Assembly (NCBI GenBank): GCA_046538375.1 | Contig: JBKHJA010000032.1 | Location: 1-23,112 of the forward strand | Length of the DNA: 23,112 nt | Direction of reading: 5' to 3' | Source: JBKHJA01 sp046538375 | Lineage (GTDB): Bacteria; Acidobacteriota; Aminicenantia; Aminicenantales; Aminicenantaceae | Shown here: positions 12,979-21,277 of the stretch, piece by piece | Numbering within the stretch: position 1 is the stretch's first letter | Layout of the letters: each line of letters opens with the position of its first letter | The notes under the pieces: model-generated | The model's database searches: none | Seen by the model: only the letters and a program-made list of their open reading frames with translations | Told to the model about the DNA's origin: nothing | Position numbers and translations under genes: made by a program

Positions 12979-14484
12979 ATGGAAAAAATCCTGCTCATCA
13001 ACCCTAATCAAATCTATTACACCAAGACCTACAGGGAGTCAGCCCAGGGATCCATAGGACTGCCGCTGGGGCTTCTTTATGTCGCTTCGGTACTGGAAAA
13101 AAAAGGGTGTCATGTTCAGGTTGTGGATTCTTTGGCCACAGAGCATACCACCATGCAGAGGTTCAGAGATCATGTTGAGTATGGTATCCCTTCAGAGGTC
13201 TTGGGCAGGATAATAGAAGAATCAAAACCCCATCTTGTGGGCATAAGCAGTCAGTTCGCCACCCAGGAGGAAAGTGTCTTTCGAACGGCCAAACTGGTCA
13301 AGACCATAAGTGATTCTATTCCGGTGGTTGTTGGTGGTGCCAATGTCAGCTGCCGGTCAAGAGAGCTCCTCAGAAATGAACACATTGATATTGCCGTGAA
13401 ATCCGAAGGAGAAACAGTGATCCAGGAAATCATCGATTTCTACCGGGGGAGTAAAGAGCTTGGAAGTATCAAAGGAATTGCCTTTCGTGAAGGTGACTGT
13501 ATTGAAGAATCTGATGGCCGTTTGCCCATCAAAAACATGGATGAGATCCCTTTTCCGGCTTACCATCTGGTGGACATGGAGAAATACTTGACGCTCTACA
13601 AAAAGGGCATTTATACAAGAGACCGCGACGTGAAAAGAAATATATCCATGATCACCAGCCGCGGTTGTCCTTACCATTGTGTTTTTTGTTCGATCGGGCA
13701 AACCATGGGAAGGGCATGGCGGGCGCATTCACCTGGATATGTCATCAGACATGTTCAGAAATTAGTCGAAACCTACAATATCAGGCACCTCCATTTCGAA
13801 GATGACAATCTATTGCTCGATCCTGACCGGTTTTTGCCCATCCTGGATGCCTTGGCGAGGGAGAAGGTCACCTGGGACACACCCAACGGGATTAGAGTGA
13901 ATTTGGCCCTCCATGAAAACATGCTGAGGAAGATGACTCAGGCTGGATGCAAGTCTCTGACCATCGGAGTGGAATCCGGTGATCAATCCATCCTGAATGA
14001 TGTGGTAAAGAAAAGGTTAAAACTGGACCAAGTGGAAGAATTTGCCCGACGATGCAAAAAGGTAAAATTGCCTTTGAGGGCCTTTTTTGTGCTTGGATTT
14101 CCTGGAGAGACCATGGAGACTATGCAGAAAACGGCCGATTTTGCCCTGCATTTGCTGGAGGCCTATGATGTAGAGACCATCAATCTGATTGCCACTCCCC
14201 TGTACGGGACAGAACTCTATGAAATCTGTGATAAAAATCATTATTTTTCAAAAGAGATCACTCCCCGAACGCTGTCTGAATCCACTGTTTCTGACGGACG
14301 TGGTTTGATAAACACCGAATCATTTTCAGCCCAGGATGTGGAGCGAATGAGTCAGGACCTGACAGCCAGAGTTTACAGGAGACTGCTGTGGAAGGGAATA
14401 GCCCATCCCATCAAATCTCTGAAGAGGGTGGGGAATCTGTATATCCTTAAAAGGACCCTGAAAAGGATGGCCCGGTCAAGATAG
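12979..14484 (+). CDS. B12-binding-domain radical SAM protein
   Basis: A 501-residue enzyme. Residues about 1-155 form a cobalamin-binding Rossmann-like domain (LLINPNQ, PLGLLYVASVLEKKGCHVQV, PVVVGGANVS, KSEGETVIQEI), but without the DxHxxG histidine loop, as is common in this class. The radical SAM site is RGCPYHCVFCSIG, with Cys230, Cys234 and Cys237 in CxxxCxxC spacing, followed by HFEDDNLLLD and the LRAFFVLGFPGET stretch typical of the barrel. Class B members often methylate or rearrange unactivated carbons, but some have no B12 reaction; the product here is not predictable. Its place between a mutase-like flavoprotein and glycosyltransferases suggests modification of the glycan or of its lipid carrier. 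The start is supported by AGGGAT just upstream. Confidence 0.88.
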   Translation: MEKILLINPNQIYYTKTYRESAQGSIGLPLGLLYVASVLEKKGCHVQVVDSLATEHTTMQRFRDHVEYGIPSEVLGRIIEESKPHLVGISSQFATQEESVFRTAKLVKTISDSIPVVVGGANVSCRSRELLRNEHIDIAVKSEGETVIQEIIDFYRGSKELGSIKGIAFREGDCIEESDGRLPIKNMDEIPFPAYHLVDMEKYLTLYKKGIYTRDRDVKRNISMITSRGCPYHCVFCSIGQTMGRAWRAHSPGYVIRHVQKLVETYNIRHLHFEDDNLLLDPDRFLPILDALAREKVTWDTPNGIRVNLALHENMLRKMTQAGCKSLTIGVESGDQSILNDVVKKRLKLDQVEEFARRCKKVKLPLRAFFVLGFPGETMETMQKTADFALHLLEAYDVETINLIATPLYGTELYEICDKNHYFSKEITPRTLSESTVSDGRGLINTESFSAQDVERMSQDLTARVYRRLLWKGIAHPIKSLKRVGNLYILKRTLKRMARSR

Positions 14485-14515
14485 TCCTTTTCTGAGGTTA
14501 TGGAGGGCGGTATCT

Positions 14516-15400
14516 TTGGCAGATAAACCCCAATTCTCGGTAGTTATACCCACTTACAACAACTGGGCTTCGTTGATGGAATGCCTCCGGGCTTTGGGCA
14601 GTCAATCGGCCGGCAGGACCAGTTTTGAGATAATTCTGGTCAATGATGGAGGAAAGGATGATGTGCCCGAGAATCTGGATTTGCTCGGCCATCAACTTTC
14701 CATAAAGTATTTATCTCAAAATCACAGAGGGCCTGCGGCCGCAAGAAATTTAGGGATAAAAAGGGCCACAGGCAGTATTGTTTTGCTCCTGGATGATGAC
14801 AGCCTGCCAACAGAGGATTGGCTGGGGACAACAACGGAGGCGTGGAAAAGATTTCCTGATTTCGACGGCATAGGCGGCTGCACCTTAAGCCTGCCCACGG
14901 ATAGGCTGCTGTGTCGAGTCAATACCGATATTTTCAACTGGTATGTGAGGAAATATTCATTCGGAGACTACTGCACTTTCCTGAGCACGCACAATGCGGG
15001 ATACAAGAAGGATATATTGGCCAAAGTGGGCCTTTTTGATGAGCGGTTTAAAGGGGCGTCAGGCGAAGACAGGGATCTCAACATCAAGATACTGAAAGCA
15101 GGAGGAAAGCTCCGGTTGGATGAGAAGATTTTGGTCTACCATGACAGAGATCTTCATTTCCGGTCCTTTTTAAGAAAATTTTATAATTATGGGAGAGCGG
15201 CCCGAAAGCTATCGCTCCGGTATCCTGGTTTGAAGCGGTTGTCTTTCGGTGATTATGTTCACTTTTACAAATCTATACTGAAAAAATACAGAAAATTCGC
15301 CCAGAAAGCAGCCGCTTTTGCTTTGCTAACCCTCTCACAATTGTCCACTTTATGGGGATATCATCTGGCTGCCCTTCCAAGAAAAGGAGGGTCCCCATAA
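14516..15400 (+). CDS. GT2-family glycosyltransferase 1
   Basis: A 294-residue GT-A enzyme that should add a sugar from a nucleotide donor to a lipid-linked glycan at the cytoplasmic face. It has FSVVIPTYNNWASLMECLRA, VNDGG with Asp44, the metal-binding LLLDDDS (93-95 aspartates), and a GEDRD acidic motif (183-187) as candidate catalytic base. The start is TTG at 14516, supported by GGAGGG eight bases upstream; the ATG inside that purine run (14500) is out of frame. The C-terminus has a basic amphipathic part and one weakly hydrophobic segment (AFALLTLSQLSTLWGYHLAA), possibly membrane-associated. Sugar specificity cannot be read. Confidence 0.87.
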   Translation: MADKPQFSVVIPTYNNWASLMECLRALGSQSAGRTSFEIILVNDGGKDDVPENLDLLGHQLSIKYLSQNHRGPAAARNLGIKRATGSIVLLLDDDSLPTEDWLGTTTEAWKRFPDFDGIGGCTLSLPTDRLLCRVNTDIFNWYVRKYSFGDYCTFLSTHNAGYKKDILAKVGLFDERFKGASGEDRDLNIKILKAGGKLRLDEKILVYHDRDLHFRSFLRKFYNYGRAARKLSLRYPGLKRLSFGDYVHFYKSILKKYRKFAQKAAAFALLTLSQLSTLWGYHLAALPRKGGSP

Positions 15401-15401
15401 G

Positions 15402-16370
15402 GTGGAAGGCGCCAAGAAGGTTTCTGTAATCATCTGCACTTATAATGCCCGGGAGAATCTCAAGGAATGCCTGGATTCTTTAGAAAGTCAGGATTATGAC
15501 CAAAAAGAAATCATAATCGTTGATGATGCTTCCCAAGACGGTACATATATATTCCTGCAGGATTTTAAAGCCAGGACGAAGATAGAAACGACTGTCATCA
15601 GGAATGAGAAAAATCTAGGTGTGGCCGGCTCCAGGAATGTGGGGATAAAGAAGGCAAAAGGAGATATTATCGCCTTCACCGACGCCGATTGTACCGCTGA
15701 TGCTGGATGGATTTCTGAACTGGTCAGAGGATATGAGCACCAAAATGTCCGGGCTGTGGGAGGGAGTATTGCTGACAAACCTGCTGCCAATATTTGGGAG
15801 CTTACCGATAAAGGGCACGATTATGTGGCTTCCAAGGAGGGTTATGTCTATTATATTCAGGGCTGCAATATGTCCTTCCATGCCCAAGTGTTGAGAAAGT
15901 TCATGTTCAATGAGGAGCTCAAATACGGATACGAGGAAGCTCTTCTCTGCGATGACATCATCCATGATGGACACAGGATCTATTACAGGCCTCAGGCCGT
16001 GGTTTATCATAAGAGAAGGTCTCATCTTGGCGATGTTTGGAGAAGAAAATATCTTCTGGGCTTGAGTTCGGTGTGGTACCGCAAGAAGCAGAATAAATTT
16101 CTGATGTTCAAAAGACATTTTGTTCTCCTTGCAGCTTTGTTGTCTCTTCCTTTTTCTGCCCTTCACCGGTTTTTCTCAATCCTTTCTGTTGGGCTTTTTC
16201 TGGTGTTTGCTCTGAGCCTTTTCCGGGATGAAATCCTGTTCAAAAAGAAAACCATAGGCGAAATCCTTCTCACCTTTCCTTTTCTCGTTTTTATCGAACT
16301 GGCTCATTTTTGGGGTTCGCTGGCGGGCTTTATAAAATTCAGAGTTCGGGAAACTCCAACCAAAAAATAG
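15402..16370 (+). CDS. GT2-family glycosyltransferase 2 with C-terminal membrane segments
   Basis: A 322-residue GT-A protein: VSVIICTYNARENLKECLDS, IIIVDDASQDGT with Asp41 and Asp42, the donor-binding FTDADCTAD (DAD at 94-96) and a later LLCDDIIHDGHRIYYRPQAV motif. About residues 237-300 hold two or three hydrophobic stretches, so the enzyme is anchored with its active site in the cytoplasm. The start is GTG at 15402, only one base after the previous stop; AAAAGGAGG lies about 11 bases upstream inside gene 1, implying coupled translation. It resembles rhamnosyl- or mycofactocin-type GT2 enzymes in layout, but the acceptor is unknown. Confidence 0.87.
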   Translation: MEGAKKVSVIICTYNARENLKECLDSLESQDYDQKEIIIVDDASQDGTYIFLQDFKARTKIETTVIRNEKNLGVAGSRNVGIKKAKGDIIAFTDADCTADAGWISELVRGYEHQNVRAVGGSIADKPAANIWELTDKGHDYVASKEGYVYYIQGCNMSFHAQVLRKFMFNEELKYGYEEALLCDDIIHDGHRIYYRPQAVVYHKRRSHLGDVWRRKYLLGLSSVWYRKKQNKFLMFKRHFVLLAALLSLPFSALHRFFSILSVGLFLVFALSLFRDEILFKKKTIGEILLTFPFLVFIELAHFWGSLAGFIKFRVRETPTKK

Positions 16371-16389
16371 ATTTCCTATCCCTTCTTTG

Positions 16390-17385
16390 ATGGTGAAAGA
16401 TCCTCTGCTTTCCGTCATCATTCCTGTCCACAACGGCAGTCAAACGCTCGGGCGCTGTTTAGAAGGACTTTTTAGATCGTCTTATGCCAGGTTTGAGTGT
16501 ATTGTGGTCGACGACCACTCCACCGATAGCACTGTCCGTGTGGCTGAATCCTTTGACACCAAGGTCATCCGGATGGAGAGGAAACAAGGGGCTGCCCACG
16601 CCCGAAACCGGGGAGCAGAAGCTTCCCGGGGGGACATTTTGCTTTTTGTGGATGCGGATGTTGAGGTCTACCCTGACAGCATGGAAAAGGTGGTCAAGGC
16701 TTTTGAAAGAAATCCCCATATTTCAGCCTTTTTTGGATCTTACGATGACCATCCAGGGAGTCAGAACTTTTTTTCCCAGTACAAGAATCTGTTTCACCAT
16801 TATATTCATCAAACTTCCAGAGAAGAAGCCTCCACTTTCTGGAGCGCTTTTGGAGCGGTCAAAAGAGAGGCCTTCTTTGAGGTGGGTCGGTTCAACGAAC
16901 AGACGCGGATGATGGAGGATATAGAACTCGGCTACAAATTGAGAGCTAGAGGCCGCAGGATTCGTCTCCATAAATCTATAGGGGTCAAGCATCTCAAGCA
17001 CTTTTCCTTTTCCCATCTTCTGAAATCTGATCTGTTGGACAGAGCTGTGCCCTGGACGGTCTTGATGTGGAAGTACAGGCAGTTCACCGATGACCTTAAT
17101 CTTAAGCTCCGGCACAGGCTGAGCGCCGTGATCCCTGTTCTGTTGGTGGTTTCTATTTTGATGGGTATCCTGCGGGGATGGTTTCTGTGGGGTGTCCCTG
17201 CGTTATTGTTTCTGTATTTTCTTTTCAATGGCGATGTGTATGCCTTTTTCCTGAGGAAAAGAGGTTTTTTATTCGCCTTGAAGGTGGTACCCCTGCATAT
17301 TCTTTATTATTTATACAGCCTTTTAGGGTTTGTCATCGGAACTTTTCGGTATTTTTTGAGAATTGAACCATCACCTATGCGGTGA
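16390..17385 (+). CDS. GT2-family glycosyltransferase 3 with C-terminal membrane segments
   Basis: A 331-residue GT-A protein starting MVKDPLLSVIIPVHNGSQTL, with IVVDDHSTDST (Asp41, Asp42), FVDADVEVY (DAD at 88-90) and MMEDIELGYKLRARG, whose ED pair fits the catalytic base of the family. Hydrophobic stretches at about 238-262, 268-282 and 296-320 anchor it. The ATG at 16390 is chosen over the TTG one codon before; the ribosome site is weak. Gap to the previous gene is 19 bp. The three consecutive GT2 genes are alike in domain order but diverged, so they probably add different sugars. Confidence 0.86.
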   Translation: MVKDPLLSVIIPVHNGSQTLGRCLEGLFRSSYARFECIVVDDHSTDSTVRVAESFDTKVIRMERKQGAAHARNRGAEASRGDILLFVDADVEVYPDSMEKVVKAFERNPHISAFFGSYDDHPGSQNFFSQYKNLFHHYIHQTSREEASTFWSAFGAVKREAFFEVGRFNEQTRMMEDIELGYKLRARGRRIRLHKSIGVKHLKHFSFSHLLKSDLLDRAVPWTVLMWKYRQFTDDLNLKLRHRLSAVIPVLLVVSILMGILRGWFLWGVPALLFLYFLFNGDVYAFFLRKRGFLFALKVVPLHILYYLYSLLGFVIGTFRYFLRIEPSPMR

Positions 17386-17444
17386 TTGTATTTTAAGAAA
17401 GATTAAAGCCGTAAAAAGATGAATGGCCGAGGGGGAGGATTCTG

Positions 17445-19469
17445 ATGAAGAAAAAACTGCTCCTCTATCTCTCTCCAGCGAATCAGCCTGAAAACATTCC
17501 TGTGGCTTCCACGCTGGCCTGGCTGTGCCGTTCCAAAAATCATCTGTTCGATAATTACTTTCACAGCTATCACCTGGGAGGGCATTTTCCGGGAGGAGAT
17601 GCAAGAGAACTGGCAGAGGGGGAGCTGACCGGAGGTACCGTTTCAGGTGACCGCCATTTCGAAGAATTCTATTTCCTTCTTCTCAGCTTTGATGTCTCTG
17701 CAGTCTGTTGGAAAGAGTCCCTTTTTCTTCCCAGCATTAAAAACTTAAACATCCCGGTGAAGGCTTTCTCGGATCGCATAGATGCTCTCTACCAGGAAGT
17801 TTTTGATAGGTTCAGCCTCCACCTGCCTTCACAGTTTGTGATGATCGGTTCTGGTTTTGGAAAATCTTTGACAGGCCTTGAGGCCTATGTGTATCCGGAA
17901 ATCTACTATCGTCAGGGTTTAGGGATTCCTGACTCCATCAGCGAGGGAGAATTGAAAACTCTCTGGCAGGAGGGAAGCAAAATATCCTGTTTTTATGTGG
18001 ACCAAAAAGTCGTGGATCGCCTGAGACAAAAGGGATATGAAGTGGAGGTGGTGGATCAGGTCCAGAAGAATGATGATTATTCCAGCATCACTCAACGGAT
18101 AGGCGAACGATGGAAAAAGAGGGCCCAGGGGTGGATACTGGGTGATCCCATGCTGGTCTCCCATTGGCTTCCTAAAGCCTGTGAGGAAAATCTCATCGCT
18201 GTTTACGGTGTTCCTCAGGAGAAGATCATTTCTGGGTTCAAAGATGCCCTTTCCTCCAGGGGAAAGGTTGTTTATGGACGGCAGTCCAGCGATAAAGACT
18301 TTTTTGATCTGTCCAAAATGAATCAGTGCCTCCAGGTTATCGATCCCTGCCGGCCCCCATTTCAATCGGTAAGACATATTCCCTATGTGTGGCCTTCAGA
18401 TAAAAACAGGGAAGGATTTTACGGTCAGGAGTACAGTGATGAAGAGTTGAGACAGTTTGCCCGGGAAGGGAGGATTCTGGTTTCTTTGATGTTTTGGAGC
18501 GGAATGATCCGGGAGATCGCTAATCTTTATAACCTCATGGATCTTTTTGCCATTACCCGGTTGAAATGTGGGCTGGTGCTGACAGCTCAGAGCTTTGAAT
18601 ACATGATGCACTCTCCTCTGGAGCTGCTCACTGTTCCTGTGGAGCAAGGGGGTGTTTACCCTCTGGTGGAACCTGTTTTGGGAAGCTGCGGCGTGGGAGT
18701 GGGCATCGAGTCTTTTATGACAGCGGAGAGGCTTGAACAGAACCTAAAAGAGGCCTTATCCAGGATCGAGCAAAAAGTCCGGCAGGAAAATTATCTTCCC
18801 CGGGGATGGTGGGCCACTATGGACTCCAGTCTGGAAAGAAGCGGCTGGAGAAAGCGCCCCAAACCCTTCCGGTTTTTCACCCACTCTCCCTATTTTCAGA
18901 TTCGATTCAAAGCCAGGAAGAGAAGCTTTCCCCAGAGTATCCGTCCTGTTCAAGGTAAAAGTGCAAAGGCTTTAAGAGATTATACAGAGAAGATAAAAGA
19001 GGGTTTAAAAAAGAGCGGCTGGAGGAAATATTTTTCTCCTTACCGCCCCTATGAATTTTACGGCCCCGGTCCCGTCCGGGAAGAGATCGTCCAGGCGGTT
19101 AAATCTGCCGGGCTTGGATACATGTTCAGCAAATCAGGTTTCAGGGCCTCTCCTGAGGTCCAGTACATGGACCATGATTTTATCGCTTTGAATTATACGG
19201 CCGGACGATGGGACGGATGGACTCCCTTTGAAACCATCAACCATGTGTCCGACTTGAGAAGGGCTGAGAAGAGTTTGCTGAGAAGAAAGAAACCGGGATG
19301 GATAGTGAGCACCATCGATTCCTGTCTGTGGACTTTCGGAGGAGAATTCTGGAAAAGGGGGAACGAGTTATACCAAATGGCCCTGTTTTGTGCCCAGGGA
19401 GGGCATTCCAAAAAACTGATAAATGTCAAACCTTACACCATCGCCCGCTACGCCAGAATAATCAAATAA
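17445..19469 (+). CDS. Large unrecognised protein of the glycan operon
   Basis: A 674-residue soluble-looking protein without signal peptide or membrane helix; I do not recognise its family. The ATG follows GGGGAGGA closely, so the start is firm. The first 170 residues read as alternating strands and helices (LLLYLSPANQPENIPVASTL; FYFLLLSFDVSAVCWKESLF). The middle has an aromatic and histidine-rich part (WWATMDSSLERSGW, FRFFTHSPYFQIRFK). The last 160 residues (EFYGPGPVREEIVQAVKSAG, GYMFSKSGFRASPEVQYMDHDF, then GRWDGWTPFETINHV and a late GWIVSTIDSCLW) recall the closing part of polysaccharide deacetylase-like barrels, but no complete NodB motif is seen, so this is only a hint. It may be an enzyme of sugar modification. 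An insertion sits exactly on its stop codon. Confidence 0.8.
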   Translation: MKKKLLLYLSPANQPENIPVASTLAWLCRSKNHLFDNYFHSYHLGGHFPGGDARELAEGELTGGTVSGDRHFEEFYFLLLSFDVSAVCWKESLFLPSIKNLNIPVKAFSDRIDALYQEVFDRFSLHLPSQFVMIGSGFGKSLTGLEAYVYPEIYYRQGLGIPDSISEGELKTLWQEGSKISCFYVDQKVVDRLRQKGYEVEVVDQVQKNDDYSSITQRIGERWKKRAQGWILGDPMLVSHWLPKACEENLIAVYGVPQEKIISGFKDALSSRGKVVYGRQSSDKDFFDLSKMNQCLQVIDPCRPPFQSVRHIPYVWPSDKNREGFYGQEYSDEELRQFAREGRILVSLMFWSGMIREIANLYNLMDLFAITRLKCGLVLTAQSFEYMMHSPLELLTVPVEQGGVYPLVEPVLGSCGVGVGIESFMTAERLEQNLKEALSRIEQKVRQENYLPRGWWATMDSSLERSGWRKRPKPFRFFTHSPYFQIRFKARKRSFPQSIRPVQGKSAKALRDYTEKIKEGLKKSGWRKYFSPYRPYEFYGPGPVREEIVQAVKSAGLGYMFSKSGFRASPEVQYMDHDFIALNYTAGRWDGWTPFETINHVSDLRRAEKSLLRRKKPGWIVSTIDSCLWTFGGEFWKRGNELYQMALFCAQGGHSKKLINVKPYTIARYARIIK

Positions 19470-19688
19470 AATTGGTTCTTCAGACATTTCAGTGGGTAAC
19501 AAAGTTAGATAAAATGACTACGAAAGGAATGGAAATCAGGGACATGTACCGGAAATTCATGGGACACGTTACCGATTTTGGTAAAATCGGTACATGTCCC
19601 GAATTTCCGGTGAATTTCCGGTAACGTGTCCCTTGATTTCCATCTGCTGTCCTGGTACCCACTGAAAAGTCGGATGAACCATAAAATT
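19466..19688. mobile_element. 207-bp miniature inverted-repeat element with 8-bp target duplication
   Basis: The element spans 19474-19680. Its outer 27 bp at each end (19474-19500 and 19654-19680) are inverted repeats with 23 of 27 positions matching and begin GGTTC. ATAAAATT is found directly on both sides (19466-19473 and 19681-19688), an exact 8-bp duplication. It has no open reading frame of its own, so it must have been moved by a transposase elsewhere. The left copy of the duplication contains the TAA stop (19467-19469) of the preceding gene. Without the element the two flanking genes would be about 37 bp apart. Family unknown; IS1595, IS66 and IS256 groups make 8-bp duplications. Confidence 0.8.
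19531..19641. repeat. Nested palindromic core inside the miniature element
   Basis: Four versions of GGGACA[CT]GT(T)ACCG occur: two forward (from 19539 and 19561) and two reversed (ending 19600 and 19632). ACCGATTTT-GGT-AAAATCGGT makes an exact central hairpin, and GGAAATCA...TGATTTCC closes the outside. The RNA or single strand could fold in two alternative ways. Confidence 0.75.
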
Positions 19689-19714
19689 AAACAGAAAAGA
19701 AAATCAAAATACCC

Positions 19715-21223
19715 ATGGGATCAAAAAAGAGGCAGGCTTTTCTCTGGAGCGTTGTCACTTTCTCCCTGATAATAGCCGGAATTTGTCTCAGGCTCTACCG
19801 GCTCACTTCCCGGAGTTTATGGCTGGACGAAGCCGCCTCTGTCAAGACGGCTGCCATGAACAGTATCAGCGGGATGATCCAGGTGGTGGTCAACGATCTT
19901 CATCCACCGCTCTCGTATATTTTGCTTCGTTTTTGGATTTTCCTGTTTGGAAGCTCAGACCTTTCAGTACGTTTGTCCAGCGTTTTTTGGGGAGGCATGG
20001 GCATGCTGGGCATATATTTCCTCTGCCGGGCAGGCCTGGGCTGGAATCAGAAGACTTCTAACCTGGCCACACTTTTTGCCGTTTTCATTCCTATCCATGC
20101 TTATTACTCCCAAGACGTCAGGCACTACGTCATCTGGTTCGCTTTCGCCTGTTTTGCCCTGGGTTTCCTTTTTAAGGCTCATTCCACCATGAAATTAAGG
20201 TATTTTCTTTTGTTCGGCCTGTTTCAGGCACTTCTTTTTTACATCCACAACGGAGCCATTCTGTATTGTTTTATCATCAACATTCTTTATTTGCTTTTTC
20301 TTATGCTTTACGGAAAGGCCAATGGCCTGCGCCTCAGAGGGATTCTTTTATCTGGATTCACATCTTTTATCCTGTATTTGCCTTGGCTGCCCACTTTAAT
20401 CCGGCAGTTAAGAAATCCCACCCTGTTTAAAGGATTTCCTTACTGGGTTCCTCGGCCCACACCTGGGGATTTTTTAATCACTTTGAGAAAAATAGTGGGA
20501 GTGTGGGATTTGAACCTGCCCCATCACGTTCCTGGAGCTTTGTATTTGATATTGCTCATCCCCATCCTTGTTTTGTTGTTCGGGGGGCTGTGGTTTGCTT
20601 TGAAAAATCAACGGGTGGGGGAATCTGTTCTGGCCGCAGCCTTGGCAGCCTACCCCCTGTTCATCTATTTTCTCTCCCACCTGGTTGTCCCCATATGGCT
20701 GATGAGAGTCCTGGTTCCCGCTGCCATTGGTGTACCGGTGGCCGCAGCCTCAGGAGCAAAAAAAAGTCTTTTAGGGAAAAAGTTTCCTGCGCTTTTGACT
20801 GTATTCATCATCTTTTATGTTTCAGTCAATCTTTTCGCCAGTCTCAACCTCCTGCATACCTACCAGAAACAGGATTGGAGGGGAGGTGCAGAATTTCTAT
20901 CCAACTCAGTCCAGAAAGAAGATGCTGTTTTGGTTTACAGGCATTTCTATTCCACTCCATTGGAACGTTACCTGCCTCCCCGAATAGAGATAAAAGAAGT
21001 GGAAATAACCAGGGAATCGCCAGGCGAAGATTTGTCTCGAAAATTGGCCGGCAAAGTAGTTGATCTAAGCGGGGATGCGGAAAATACCTACTTGGTTTTC
21101 GCCAGTTCCGAGGTGCCTCTTAAGAAATTGCTTTCTGTGATGGACAGGACACATGAACTGAAACAGAAAAAATCTTTCTACGGTTTTGCCATCTTGATCT
21201 TTCAAGCGTCTCCCAGAATCTGA
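19715..21223 (+). CDS. GT-C membrane glycosyltransferase 1 (GT39/ArnT/PMT-like)
   Basis: A 502-residue polytopic protein with about ten to twelve helices up to residue 380 and a soluble tail of about 120 residues. The first periplasmic loop carries WLDEAASVKTA (Asp-Glu at 38-39) and a second motif, NDLHPPLSYILLRFW, both typical of PMT_2/GT39 proteins that use polyprenyl-phosphate sugars on the outer side. Aromatic YSQDVRHY (about 129-137) also fits. It should add a sugar to a lipid A, protein or glycan acceptor after export; which one is unknown. The ATG at 19715 has no clear ribosome site, perhaps because the insertion of the 207-bp element separated it from the upstream gene, whose translation may once have been coupled. 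Confidence 0.85.
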   Translation: MGSKKRQAFLWSVVTFSLIIAGICLRLYRLTSRSLWLDEAASVKTAAMNSISGMIQVVVNDLHPPLSYILLRFWIFLFGSSDLSVRLSSVFWGGMGMLGIYFLCRAGLGWNQKTSNLATLFAVFIPIHAYYSQDVRHYVIWFAFACFALGFLFKAHSTMKLRYFLLFGLFQALLFYIHNGAILYCFIINILYLLFLMLYGKANGLRLRGILLSGFTSFILYLPWLPTLIRQLRNPTLFKGFPYWVPRPTPGDFLITLRKIVGVWDLNLPHHVPGALYLILLIPILVLLFGGLWFALKNQRVGESVLAAALAAYPLFIYFLSHLVVPIWLMRVLVPAAIGVPVAAASGAKKSLLGKKFPALLTVFIIFYVSVNLFASLNLLHTYQKQDWRGGAEFLSNSVQKEDAVLVYRHFYSTPLERYLPPRIEIKEVEITRESPGEDLSRKLAGKVVDLSGDAENTYLVFASSEVPLKKLLSVMDRTHELKQKKSFYGFAILIFQASPRI

Positions 21224-21277
21224 TATGTGATTCCCCCAAAAAGGCGGCGACAGGATATTCTGAAAAAAGGATTGTCT

